A stretch of DNA of 64,000 nt from Myxococcus flavus (GCF_050038885.1 NZ_CP143624.1:1860001-1924000), one strand, 5' to 3'. Counted from the first letter of the stretch, positions 26,562 to 35,106 are shown. Translations and numbers: made by a program. The notes: a model not told the origin generated them from the letters alone.

Positions 26562-28820
26562 TCAGTAGAGCAGCGAGCGCAGCGGGACCGTGGCGAACAC
26601 GGGACGACCGCTGCCGAGCTGTCCATGGGAGTTCCAGCCCCACGCCCAGACCGTTCCGTCCGTGCGCACTGCCAGGGAGAAGGTCTCGCTCGCGGCCACG
26701 GACGTCGCGGTGAAGACGGAGGTGCCGTCAGCCGCCATGACAGGGACCGGGGCCAGCGAAATTGCATCCATCGGCGCGGCGGTGCCCAGCTCACCGTAGC
26801 CGTTGAGTCCCCACGCGAACACCCCTCCATCCGAGCGGGCCGCCAGCCCGTGATAGCGGCCCGGTGACGCGACGCCGCCCCCGCTCCAACCAGGGACCTG
26901 CGTGGGGACCCGACGGTCGAGCTGCGTGCCGTCCGCGAGCTGCCCATACTCGTTGTCCCCCCAGCCCCAGAGCGTGCCTCCCGAGCGCACCGCCATGGAC
27001 GAGAAGCTCCGGGCGCTGATGGACTGCACATTCGTCAGCCCCGACACCTGCACCGGCGTCAGCCGGTTCGCGCCCGAGCCATCACCCAGCTCTCCAGAGA
27101 AGTTGCTTCCCCATGCCCACACCGTGCCGTCCGAGCGCAAGGCCAGGGAGTGGTACATCCCCGCCGCCACCGCGACCACCTTGGACACGCCCGGCACCAG
27201 CACCGGCGCGAAGCGCGTCGTGGTTGTCCCATCCCCGACGCTGCCATGAGCATTGTAGCCCCAGGCCCACACGGTGCCGTCCGAGCGGAGCGCGAGCGCG
27301 TGGAAGTTGCCCGCCGCCACCGCCATCACATTGCCCAGGCCGAAGACCTGCCCCGGGACGTCCCGTCCGTCCGGGGTGGAATCCCCCAACTGCCCATAGG
27401 TATTCGAGCCCCACGTCCACACCGTGCCATCCGAGCGGACCGCCACCGAATAACTGCTGGCTGCCGCCACCGCCCTCACTCCCGTGAGCCCCGACACGGC
27501 AACCGGCACGCTGCGAATGGAGCGGGTGCCATCCCCCAACTGGCCGGAGCGGTTGTCACCCCAGGCCCAGACGCTGCCATCGGAGCGCACCGCCAGCGCG
27601 TGGGCGTCACCCGCGGCCACCCGGGTCACCCCATTGAGCCGCGTGGCGGGCGTGGGCACCGGGCGGGTGATTTCCGTGCCGTCGCCCCGAGCACCGGTTC
27701 CTCCGTCCCCCCAGGCCCACAGCGACCCGTCCGAGCGCACCGCCATCGAACGGCCGCTCCCCGCGGCCGCCGACACCACGCCTGTCAGCCCCTGGACCGC
27801 GACTGGCGAAAACCGGGTCGTCTGACTGTCATCACCCAACTGCCCATACAGGTTGTAGCCCCAGGCCCACAGCGTTCCATCCGAGCGCACCGCCATCGAA
27901 TGCCACGAGCCCGCTGTCACCGCCACGGCGCTGTCCAGCCCGGGCACCTGCACCGGCACGGCGCTGAAGGTCGGCGTCCAGGTGCCGATTCCCAGCCGGC
28001 CATTACCGTTGCTCCCCCAGGCCCACACGAGCCCATCCGAGCGCACCGCCAGCGAATGGTCGTCTCCTGCGGCGACGGACACGACCCCTGTCATTCCCAA
28101 GACGGAGCCGGGGGAGAAGCGGTCCACCTGGGTGTTGTCCCCGAGCTGGCCGACGTGATTCCTGCCCCAGGCCAGGAGCGTCCCATTCGCGCGCAGCACG
28201 ATGGAGTGCTGGCCGCCCACAACCCCCAGGAGCGCATTCGTGATGCCCGGCACCTGGACCGGCGTTGAACGGGACGTCGTGCTCCCAATGCCCAGGTTGC
28301 CGTGACTATTGGAGCCCCAGGTCCACACCGTGCCGTCCGAGCGCACCGCCAGCGAATGACTGTCTCCCGCGGCGACGGACACGATGCTCTCCAATCCCGG
28401 CACCTGGACCGGCACCCGGCGGGACGTCGTGTCTCCCGTCCCGAGCTGACCGTGGCTGTTGTTGCCCCAGGCCCAGACCGTACCATCCGCGCGTAGGGCC
28501 AGGGAAAAGCTCCGGCCCGCCGAAACCGACAACATGCCGCTCAGCCCCAACACCTGGACCGGAGTCACGCGGGTGAAGACGGTGCCATCCCCGAGCTCAC
28601 CCTGGCTGTTCCCCCCCACCGCCCACACCGTGCCATCCGGACGAATGGCCAGGGAATGGCTCAAGCCCGTGGCGACCCGGTTGTAGGTCGAGGACAGCGA
28701 TAGCGCATCCGTCCCCTGAAGCCCGCCCGCCGCCAGGGCTGGGCCGCAGAAAAGACATGACAGAAACGCCAGACAGGCCCAGCGAAGCCGGGCGAACTCA
28801 AGACGCATCGTTGAATGCAT
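26562..28820 (-). CDS. Exported RCC1-repeat beta-propeller protein
   Basis: A 752-residue protein. A signal peptide (ACLAFLSCLFCGPALAAG) is followed almost entirely by fourteen RCC1 units, each about 52 residues, with the core H-S-L-A-V-R-S-D-G-T-V-W-A-W-G-x-N and a QLGDGTxxxRxxPVxVxGL connector. RCC1 repeats form seven-bladed propellers, so this protein may build two. Myxobacteria carry several such exported proteins; ligand and role are unknown. GGAG eight bases upstream supports ATG 28820. No C-terminal sorting signal is evident. Confidence 0.9.
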   Translation of the reverse strand: MHSTMRLEFARLRWACLAFLSCLFCGPALAAGGLQGTDALSLSSTYNRVATGLSHSLAIRPDGTVWAVGGNSQGELGDGTVFTRVTPVQVLGLSGMLSVSAGRSFSLALRADGTVWAWGNNSHGQLGTGDTTSRRVPVQVPGLESIVSVAAGDSHSLAVRSDGTVWTWGSNSHGNLGIGSTTSRSTPVQVPGITNALLGVVGGQHSIVLRANGTLLAWGRNHVGQLGDNTQVDRFSPGSVLGMTGVVSVAAGDDHSLAVRSDGLVWAWGSNGNGRLGIGTWTPTFSAVPVQVPGLDSAVAVTAGSWHSMAVRSDGTLWAWGYNLYGQLGDDSQTTRFSPVAVQGLTGVVSAAAGSGRSMAVRSDGSLWAWGDGGTGARGDGTEITRPVPTPATRLNGVTRVAAGDAHALAVRSDGSVWAWGDNRSGQLGDGTRSIRSVPVAVSGLTGVRAVAAASSYSVAVRSDGTVWTWGSNTYGQLGDSTPDGRDVPGQVFGLGNVMAVAAGNFHALALRSDGTVWAWGYNAHGSVGDGTTTTRFAPVLVPGVSKVVAVAAGMYHSLALRSDGTVWAWGSNFSGELGDGSGANRLTPVQVSGLTNVQSISARSFSSMAVRSGGTLWGWGDNEYGQLADGTQLDRRVPTQVPGWSGGGVASPGRYHGLAARSDGGVFAWGLNGYGELGTAAPMDAISLAPVPVMAADGTSVFTATSVAASETFSLAVRTDGTVWAWGWNSHGQLGSGRPVFATVPLRSLLY

Positions 28821-28989
28821 GTTCAGGCTCCAGTTTCGACGAGGAATGACTTTCAGGCAATTCCGGACAAACCACTAACACACATCAACTGAAGGCAGCG
28901 AGCCCGTCACCCCACCGCCGGGACCTGGCAGTGGTGCGATGGTCCATCCGAGTCCAATGGCCAACACTCAACTCCAAATTCCTGCCATG

Positions 28990-29150
28990 GGTCGCCCTGC
29001 TGGCTCACGATTCGAGCAAGGCGGGCCTCGCAGCAGCGCGCGTAAGGAAGTCCATCCGGTGAACCGGCTCTGTCTTCAGCGTGAAGAAGGAGCTCCTGAC
29101 GACGGCGTCGTCCCAGTAATTGCCTTGCGGCCCATGCTGCACCGGCTGCC
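28990..29150 (-). mobile_element. IS3 OrfB C-terminal fragment
   Basis: On the minus strand, with one missing G restored, the frame reads SMGRKGNYWDDAVVRSSFFT followed by LKTEPVHRMDF. This matches the conserved IS3 pattern SMSRKGNCWDNAxxES(F)F(x)TLKTEL(V)H, which carries the last catalytic glutamate region. Both ends are lost. Confidence 0.6.
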
Positions 29151-29554
29151 TCGATCTGCCGGCGCTCGCTGGGAGTCCTCACAGCCGCGCTGACTGCCTC
29201 GGTCCGCATGGGGCAGCAGCCCTCGAGCACCATACCGAGTGCCACCAGCACCCCATGCCAGTCGCAGCACTCTCCCGTAGCCCGAAGCCGGGTTCGAGCG
29301 TTGCGGCCTCGCGGTGCAGTGGGCCCGGTCGCCCCCGACGCGGCACTCGAAAGCGGAGGCCAGGTCCGCCCCATCGCACATGGCGCGCTCTCACGAGAGC
29401 ACCACGCGCTACTGACTGAAGCCGGTGCGCCCGTAGCCGTTCGACGTTTCGTTCGCGAACGAAAGGCGCACCGCTTCTGGACGTGCGGCTACCGGGCCTG
29501 CCAGTTGAGGTGCCAGCCCCAGGTATTGGCCTGGGCGGGGGTGATGAGCCTGTC

Positions 29555-29702
29555 CCAGTTCCGTGGCGCTCCTGCACCACGTGTGGTTCCCCTCGGAGGA
29601 GTAGGCAGACGCCTACAATCGTCAGCGCCGCCAGTCCACGCTGAGCTACGTGAGCCCAGCGGAGTATGAGCGGCTCGCCTCACCGGTAGCACCGGCAGCA
29701 TA
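29555..29702 (+). mobile_element. IS3 OrfB terminal fragment
   Basis: Reads LLHHVWFPSEE, then past a stop, ADAYNRQRRQSTLSYVSPAE and YERLASPVA before the end. This matches the final NRQRRHSTLGYVSPAEFE of IS3 OrfB. A related piece lies inverted at 29865-29950. Confidence 0.6.
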
Positions 29703-29726
29703 ACCACGCTGTCCACGGAGCCGGCT

Positions 29727-29922
29727 CTCCCGCACTTTGTGTGGTGCGCGTCGCGGCCCCAAAGGACACGGGGACGACCGCTCCGCCGCTCTTCCCGAGG
29801 GAAGACCGATACGCTGTCTATCGACGATGGTCTTGAATCCAGATCTCCCTGCCCAAACAGCTCGATTGGCAGCTTGGCGCGTCTGCCTACGCTCCTGAGG
29901 GGAACCACACAAAGTGCGGGAG
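29727..29922. repeat. Perfect 19-base inverted repeat, 196 bp apart
   Basis: CTCCCGCACTTTGTGTGGT at 29727-29745 is found inverted at 29904-29922. A diverged third copy lies in the IS3 fragment near 29570. The pair therefore probably reflects two oppositely inserted fragments, not a functional terminal repeat. Confidence 0.7.
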
Positions 29923-30105
29923 CGCCACGGAACTGGGCTACTCCCACTACACCTCTTCCCACCCTCGAACGCGAACAGGAGGTGAGGGGGAAATACCGTT
30001 TCGCGCGTTACTTCGCGTGGAAATGCAGAGACGGTTTCCGGAGCCCTACGCCCATCCTGGGCGCGGAGGCTTCAACCTCAACCAACAGCATCAGGGGACA
30101 ACACC

Positions 30106-30480
30106 ATGAAGCGAGCTTCCATCGTTGTTTCGGCGGTGATGATGTCGGTCGGGTTTGCCAGCACGGCACTGGCGGCCCCCATCTACGTGAATGGCTACAT
30201 CTGCGAGGCGACGTACACCAAGCAACCCAACGTCCTCTTCGGCCAGGGTTACGTGGTCGTGCAGGTGAACGCCGGGGCGAACTGCACAGGGAGTTCCCTC
30301 GGCCAATACTACTACCTGGGCTCGGGCGCCTCGTCCGCCGGCCACCAGTACAGCGAGGCCGAGCGCCTGAGCCTGTTCGAGCGCGCCACCCAGGCCGCCA
30401 CCCAGGGCACGAGGGTCGAGCTGCGCGTGGAGGGCACGGCGGGCGTCGGCATCATCGACACCGCGTACCGCGGCGACTGA
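30106..30480 (+). CDS. Small secreted protein
   Basis: A 124-residue protein with a clear cleavable signal peptide (SAVMMSVGFASTALAA). The mature part begins PIYVNGYICEATYTK and has two cysteines that may pair, then YYYLGSGASSAGHQYSEAER and a final VGIIDTAYRGD. No enzyme motif is seen. AGGGGA upstream supports the ATG. Similar short exported proteins are common in myxobacteria; function unknown. Confidence 0.7.
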   Translation: MKRASIVVSAVMMSVGFASTALAAPIYVNGYICEATYTKQPNVLFGQGYVVVQVNAGANCTGSSLGQYYYLGSGASSAGHQYSEAERLSLFERATQAATQGTRVELRVEGTAGVGIIDTAYRGD

Positions 30481-30826
30481 CGGCGGACGGGCTGTCGCGC
30501 TCCTCGACGAGTACCAGCGCCGGGGGGCGTGGGTGTGCCCAGGTGTTGCAGAGCACCGTGGTTGAGGGGGACCGACTTCGTTTCGGACCGGCAAAATGAT
30601 GGGAAGTGGTCGCGGGAGGGCGCGTCAGCCTCCTGTGTCAGGAGAGCTGTCGCCTCGAAGTACGGGCCGAGCTGACGATGCCCTCCGCGCGCCTCGCTCA
30701 CCCGCATTGACGCACTGCCGCAAGTGGCCTTGACGCACCTCATGGCACACCACCCACGCTCATCCGGGACGCTCCGCCAGTCCGGGGGCATGCCCAAATC
30801 CCGGTCCTTGGATGGAGGCACTGGCA
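30481..30826. other. Gap between converging genes
   Basis: About 345 bases. No gene, element end or clear terminator is seen. Confidence 0.4.
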
Positions 30827-31254
30827 TTACGAGTCGATGAGGGTGAGGTCCGCAACGCGCAGCGTGTGTTTCTCCTTTGCCACCCGCATTCCGAAGCTGC
30901 GAAGTCGCCGGACGCCGTCCTCCTCGGGGCCGTAGGCCACATCGAGGAAGGCCTCGACTGGGATGTTGTTGGGGGCCCAGATGTCGCCGACGCGGTGCAG
31001 CCAGTCCTCGGGTGAGAGCCACATCGCTCCGGCACCTCCGATGACCACGCCGGTGACCTCGTCTCGGCAGTTCGCGAGCTTCGCCACGAGTTCGAGGAGA
31101 GGCCGCGCGCTCCCCTCTGGACCGAAGCCCCAGCGTTCAGGCGCGCTCGGGTCAGGGGCTCGCGCCAACTCGGGAACCCCATCGTAGAGCCCGACGAGTC
31201 CATCGCCCAGCGGAGAACCTGGCGGCCGAAAGCGCTCCAGGCGCGAAAGTGCGG
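30827..31254 (-). pseudogene. Truncated paralogue of the gene at 36581
   Basis: About 140 codons closely match the C-terminal half of the protein at 36581-37753 (SPLGDGLVGLYDGVPELARA, DEVTGVVIGGAGAMWLSPED, NIPVEAFLDVAYGPEEDGVR). The N-terminal half is missing, and an IS91-like fragment begins where homology stops. About 65 codons near the end are also deleted in frame: RSFGMRVA runs straight into KEKHTLRVADLTLIDS. The open frame extends through the IS fragment to 31336, so a hybrid peptide could still be made. Confidence 0.7.
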
Positions 31255-31261
31255 CCATTTC

Positions 31262-31345
31262 TGCGCCCTCAAGCGGGGGCGGAGCCGGGGCTGGAGGAGG
31301 AGAGCCCGGCCCAGGCTGCGGCGGTGGAGTCGACATCGCTGGCCA
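31262..31345 (+). mobile_element. IS91-like fragment (copy d)
   Basis: Reads QAGAEPGLEEESPAQAAAVE on the plus strand. This matches 34143-34215 (QAGAEPGLEESPAQAATVES). Both fragments share the same left boundary, CCCTCAxGCGGGGGCGGAGC. It lies at the broken 5' end of the paralogue remnant. Confidence 0.6.
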
Positions 31346-31684
31346 GGGCTTCTTCCAGTCCTATCAGATTGTCGCCAGTTGCTCCGGCGACATCACCATC
31401 GTGGGGGCTACAACGGCGTCGTGGATTTCAGGCAGGGCCCGCTCGCCTCGCCTCTGGACACGGCCTTCATCGCCCGGTTTTCCGCCGATGGTACGCCCCG
31501 CTGGAGCCATCTCTTTCCTGACGTGAAAGGCAGTGAGGCACCCGGGCTGGCGGTGGATGACGACGGGACCTTGTATCTGGGTGGAACCATCACCACCGCC
31601 TTCAGCGGAGACGGCAGCTACGACGGCGACTTCTTTCTCATGCGGTTCACTCCCGGAGGCCCCCTCGTGTGGTCAGGGCCGTGA
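31340..31684 (+). pseudogene. SBBP/delta-60-repeat protein fragment
   Basis: After one frame change it reads VDFRQGPLASPLDTAFIARF, SADGTPRWSHLFPD and then PGLAVDDDGTLYLGG followed by DFFLMRFTPGGPLVWSGP. This is one to two propeller-type repeats like those at 1180-1856. It has no start or C-terminus and abuts an IS91-like fragment. Confidence 0.55.
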
Positions 31685-32201
31685 TGTCGCTCGAAGTGAA
31701 CTCGCCGGTCGTCCCCGCGGAGAAGCAGGAGTTCATGAGCGAGCCACCCGTTGTGGCCGTGGTTGGCATCCCAGGAATATGATTGGCGTCCATTCCTGCT
31801 GGGCCTTCGTTGCCCGAGGAGCCTCCGCAGGAGATGGCCCGGTTGCAATCGTCCGAGTGGCGGAGCCCGATTACCTGGCCAAGCTCGTGGGTTATTACAT
31901 GCTCAATCGTGTCGTCGGGATGCGATGCGGGCCCGGCGTTGATCTGAATCTGCTGGAACGGATTGCCCCCCGATGGACCCCCACTTGTGGCGCCTCCGCT
32001 GGGAAGGACAGGGTTGGTCACAAAGTCGATGGATCTGAAGTCCGGGGGCGGACAGCAATGAGGGCATGTGATACATATGTCGGGGATTTTGAGCAGGCTT
32101 TGAAGGAGCTGGACGGTCTGGCGCTGCTCTACCTGCATTGGCAGCGCGTTCGCCAAGTGGCTGAAATTGATGCGCCCCAGTGTGCGCCTTGTTCGCACCA
32201 C
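31647..32201 (-). pseudogene. M57-like metalloprotease fragment with altered zinc motif
   Basis: About 180 codons resemble the catalytic region of myxobacterial M57-type proteases: NPFQQIQINAG, HVITHELGQVIGLRHSD and, later, SLMNSCFSAGTTGEFTSSDI. The zinc motif HExxHxxGxxH reads HELGQVIGLRH, so the second histidine is glutamine and zinc binding should fail. Signal peptide and N-terminal part are absent and the C-terminus breaks into the SBBP fragment. Confidence 0.55.
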
Positions 32202-32559
32202 TGCGGTGCATTCCCCCCCAGGACAAAGCAGTGGGAGAGCGGAGCCTGCTCGAGGAGTTGTTTAAGGGTATTCGTCCTTGGCGTCGGGCGGTGCGGTGGT
32301 GTCGGGACGGTCCTCACCCGCAGGTCTTGCAACCTCCCGTGCGTCAACTGAAGTACTCGCCAGGGACGCGGGCCCTGTCACTTGACAACCCGCGGTTCCC
32401 TCGTTACCACAAGGCAAACCGCTGACGTTCGAGGTTGATGCGCAGGAGGCCTAGATCACCCTGAGGCCCCGCCCACACACTGGGCGGATATCGGCTGTTG
32501 AGACAGCCGAAGGGGGCGTCGTGTGCCCCTCTCCCGCATCAAATTGGTAGGATTCCTCC
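32202..32559. other. Gap upstream of the YjhX-like gene
   Basis: About 360 bases. The left part probably held the lost N-terminal part of the M57 gene on the minus strand. No intact gene is seen. Confidence 0.4.
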
Positions 32560-32817
32560 GTGAACGTCTCACGCAAGGAGCTGCGCGTCCTGAACGTGCT
32601 GGCTCAGGGCGGGCGTATTCTGAAGCACAAGGATGAGAACGGGAAGTTGACCCATGTGGCGTGTGTCACGCCGGAGGGCTGGCAGTTGTCGCTCTGCACG
32701 CTGGAGGTCTTCCAGCAGTTGAAGCGGCGAAAGCTCATCTCCTCGGTGAAGGGCGGCCCGTACCTCATCACCAGACTGGGGCTTCAAGCGCTCTGCGGAA
32801 GTTCAAAGACACGCTAG
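32560..32817 (+). CDS. YjhX-family putative toxin (UPF0386)
   Basis: An 85-residue protein matching the YjhX family in length and pattern: MNVSRKELRVLNVLAQGGRI, then THVACVTPEGWQLSLCTLEV and FQQLKRRKLISSVKGGPYLI. YjhX has been proposed as the toxin of a YjhX/YjhQ toxin-antitoxin pair; many relatives are solitary. It uses a GTG start with AGGA seven bases upstream. No acetyltransferase-type antitoxin (YjhQ) is adjacent. The G of the stop codon TAG is the first base of the neighbouring IS5 remnant, so the native C-terminus may have been changed. Confidence 0.85.
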   Translation: MNVSRKELRVLNVLAQGGRILKHKDENGKLTHVACVTPEGWQLSLCTLEVFQQLKRRKLISSVKGGPYLITRLGLQALCGSSKTR

Positions 32818-33254
32818 GGGCTGTCTCTGATTAGCGCAGCCAAAGAAGCATGGATGCAACGCGCAGGACGGCGAGGTAGCTGGTCGCCGTCTTTCCGCAG
32901 CGTCCTGATGCGCCCGGACGACCGATGCGTCAGCAAGGGCACCAAGCTCATCCACATCGAGCCGCAGCGCCTTGAAGATGGCTTCCCCGCGTCCTGTCTT
33001 CGTCGAGCGATGGAACCGATTGTAGACCGTCTTCCAGTGACCGAGCCGCTCGGGCAAGTTCCGCCACTGCCCCCCGGTCTTCACGCGCCACACCACTGCA
33101 TTGATGAAGTCATGGTCCCCTCGCATTGAGCGCTGGCCGCTCCTGGAGCCCAGCAAGGGCTTGATGCGGCCCCACTCGACATCGCTCAGTTCATGTCGGC
33201 GCACAACCCGCGTTGCGCATGCCTGGTGCCAGGCAGCAACTTCGATTGAGCCCC
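32817..33254 (-). mobile_element. IS5-family (IS427-like) element with internal deletion
   Basis: The minus strand encodes the N-terminal half of an IS427-group transposase (HELSDVEWGRIKPLLGSRSG, NAVVWRVKTGGQWRNLPERL, then DASVVRAHQDAA with the first catalytic Asp). The frame then jumps to the C-terminal end (KTATSYLAVLRVASMLLWLR and stop). About half the gene is missing. The outer ends both begin GGGGCT. No target duplication is obvious. Confidence 0.8.
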
Positions 33255-33318
33255 TGCCCCAACGTGCCAGATAACCGGCACGCCGAGTCGAATCTCGAAC
33301 ACGAGCTCAGGGCCAGCC

Positions 33319-33570
33319 CTAGCCCTCCCATTGGAGGCATCGCTCCTGCTGCTCGGCGGTGAGCGACTTCACTGCACACGTCGCGAGCCGCCCCCCTTCC
33401 CTACCGCCGGGGTCGGGGTCGCTGGACAGTATCTCCAGCACTCGGCCTACATTCGGTGGCCCCCATCCAGCCGGCTTCACCACCTTCCCGTCGCCCTGGA
33501 GCTCCGTCTTGCCTCCCAGAGCCTCGCGCAAGTTTGCGCCGGCCACCTCGTTGAAGCAGTCCTGGTAGGT
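33319..33570 (-). CDS. Short hypothetical protein or gene fragment
   Basis: The frame reads VCDTYQDCFNEVAGANLREA, KTELQGDGKVVKPAGWGPPN, VGRVLEILSSDPDPG and ends TAEQQERCLQWEG. It looks coding, with four cysteines, but a normal start is unclear: the first usable GTG is at 33546, and the frame runs back to the stop of the exoribonuclease gene. It may be an N-terminally shortened lipoprotein. Function unknown. Confidence 0.4.
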   Translation of the reverse strand, partial: TYQDCFNEVAGANLREALGGKTELQGDGKVVKPAGWGPPNVGRVLEILSSDPDPGGREGGRLATCAVKSLTAEQQERCLQWEG

Positions 33571-33571
33571 G

Positions 33572-34015
33572 TCACAGACGGCTGGCCTCGCAGAAGTCGC
33601 GGAGCGCCTGGGCGTCCGCCAGCGCGTTGTGCGGCACCCGGCTGGTGCTCGCCGTGTTGAAGCCTGGCAGGCGTTGGAACTTCATGTCGAAGTCTGGCAC
33701 CGGCTGCATGCGCCCCGGGCCGGAGACGAGCAACTTCAGGAGGTGCTCGAAGTCCGTCGGCCAATCCGCGACGACGACCATATGCCCCACCACCCGCTCC
33801 CGCATGAACCTCGCCAGCTTCAGCGACGCAAGCTCGCGCGGCATGACCTCGCTGCCAAGGTGGGGGACGACGTGCTGCTCCACCCATGGGTCGGTCGGTC
33901 CCACCCATTCGACCGCGACATAGAACGACTCCTGAGCGGGGTCGGCCGGCACGAGAGCGAGGGACATCAACTCGCCGCCGAAACCATTGAATTCGGCGTC
34001 CAGGTAGTAGCGCAT
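33572..34015 (-). CDS. Small 3'-5' exoribonuclease (DEDD fold)
   Basis: A 147-residue nuclease-like protein. The DEDD motifs are visible: MRYYLDAEFNG at the start (Asp6, Glu8), VVVADWPTDFEHLL in the middle and PHNALADAQALRDF near the end, giving a DEDDh arrangement like the Rv2179c-type RNases. It should trim RNA 3' ends using two metals. AGGAG six bases upstream supports ATG 34015. Its start overlaps the stop of an upstream truncated frame (TGATG), so it was once the second gene of an operon. Confidence 0.83.
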   Translation of the reverse strand: MRYYLDAEFNGFGGELMSLALVPADPAQESFYVAVEWVGPTDPWVEQHVVPHLGSEVMPRELASLKLARFMRERVVGHMVVVADWPTDFEHLLKLLVSGPGRMQPVPDFDMKFQRLPGFNTASTSRVPHNALADAQALRDFCEASRL

Positions 34016-34134
34016 CACTTTCTCCTTGTGTTGGTGCTGCGATAACTGGCAGCGGTGACCAGCGCTCGGACGCTGGTGGCGCCCCGACGTTTCTCTGCGC
34101 GGACATCCTGGGCTGTGCGCAACACGTCGCCGTC
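34015..34134 (-). pseudogene. 3' remnant of the gene upstream of the exoribonuclease
   Basis: About 39 codons ending LRTAQDVRAEKRRGATSVRA and LVTAASYRSTNTRRK, whose stop overlaps the exoribonuclease start. The 5' part is replaced by an IS91-like fragment starting at 34137. The family is not recognised. Confidence 0.5.
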
Positions 34135-34136
34135 TA

Positions 34137-34625
34137 ATGCCGCGAGCACTCCCTCAGGCGGGGGCGGAGCCGGGGCTGGAGGAGAGCCCGGCCCAGGCTG
34201 CGACGGTGGAGTCGACGATGGAGCGCACGCCGCGACTGGATTGGGCGGGACTGCTGGGCCGGACGTTCGCGCTGGATGGCTTCGCCTGCTCTCGGTGTGG
34301 TGGCCGCAGCAGGGGCTGGCATACCTGACGGCCTCCGCTGGGGGACGCGCCATTCTGGAGCACCTGGCATTGCCCTCGCGGCCTGCGATGCTGGCCCCGG
34401 CACAGCGTCCACCCCAGAGCGCGTGGGGTTGAGCCCAAGCACCCACAGTCACCTGGAAGCCCACGCCCCTGCGGCCTGCCGCCGGGATGGGCCGCTTGGG
34501 CCGGCATGTGCCCCGAGGGGCCGCACAGCCGCTGCTCCGCCCCGGCGCACGGCCCGCATGTCACCTTCCAGCGGCCCTTCTTGGCCCCGCTTCACCAGCC
34601 CGCCGCCCTCAACAGGGCTCCTCTC
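34137..34625 (+). mobile_element. IS91-like transposase 3' unit, longest copy (copy e)
   Basis: Reads QAGAEPGLEESPAQAATVES, then PRLDWAGLLGRTFALDGFAC SRCGGRS and, after one frameshift, ILEHLALPSRPAMLAPAQRP before a stop. This is the C-terminal zinc-ribbon end of an IS91-type transposase, whose Y2 catalytic domain is missing. A non-coding tail continues to CCGCCCTCAACAGGGCTCC. The same tail appears at 39000-39160, and parts at 22815, 41900 and 45828. It may be a non-autonomous mobile unit. Confidence 0.7.
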
Positions 34626-34728
34626 CATCCTCTACTTTGCCTCATCGGGATTCCTCGGGAAGTCGTGCGGCACCGGCACGGGCGCCCCACCCCGAGCGGA
34701 TTCAGGACGATTGCGACCGAGCCAGACG

Positions 34729-35106
34729 TCACGCCCTTTCCGGCCGTCGCTGGCGCTTCGGCGTTGGCCGCTTCTCCGCCCATGTCAGGAGCTCGTCGAG
34801 TGCCGGACAGAGCGACTGCCCCCACTCGGTCAGGTGGTACTCGACTTTGGGCGGCACCTGCGCGTGAACGATGCGCGCGACGATGCCGTCCTGCTCCAGC
34901 TGCCGAAGCTGCTGGATGAGCATCTTCTGCGAGATGGCTGGAATTGAGCGCTCCAGTTCGGAGAACCGCAGCTTCTTCTCACCGAACAGGTGGAAGAGGA
35001 TGACCAGCTTCCACCGGCCTTCCAGCATCTGGATGGCATCCTCGATTCCGCTGGCCGCCGTCACTGGCGTATGGTGCTCATGCTTACCCAAAAGTATGTA
35101 CCCCAC
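34729..35106 (-). CDS. HxlR-family transcriptional regulator
   Basis: A 125-residue winged-helix regulator with typical HxlR text: IQMLEGRWKLVILFHLFGEK, KLRFSELERSIPAISQKMLI, QQLRQLEQDGIVARIVHAQV, PPKVEYHLTEWGQSLCPALD. The cysteine near the N-terminus that senses electrophiles in some relatives is missing, so control by thiol oxidation is unlikely. The start is uncertain: GTG 35106 lies inside an inverted repeat, and TTG 35091 is possible. It diverges from the SnoaL/SDR operon and is its likely repressor. Confidence 0.85.
   Translation of the reverse strand: MGYILLGKHEHHTPVTAASGIEDAIQMLEGRWKLVILFHLFGEKKLRFSELERSIPAISQKMLIQQLRQLEQDGIVARIVHAQVPPKVEYHLTEWGQSLCPALDELLTWAEKRPTPKRQRRPERA

Larger units (their letters stand above)
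28821..30105. other. Transposon graveyard between RCC1 and a small exported protein
   Basis: Nearly 1.3 kb without an intact gene. It contains three IS3 OrfB fragments in both orientations and a 19-base inverted repeat, listed separately. The remaining sequence is not recognised. Confidence 0.5.

Noticed and set aside
29727..29922. 19-base inverted repeats as terminal repeats of a MITE
   Set aside because: A third diverged copy lies inside IS3 OrfB sequence, so they are better explained as fragments of that gene inserted in opposite directions. No target duplication was seen.
32817..33254. Treating the IS5 element as complete
   Set aside because: The N-terminal and C-terminal transposase parts are present, but the middle, with the remaining DDE residues, is missing.
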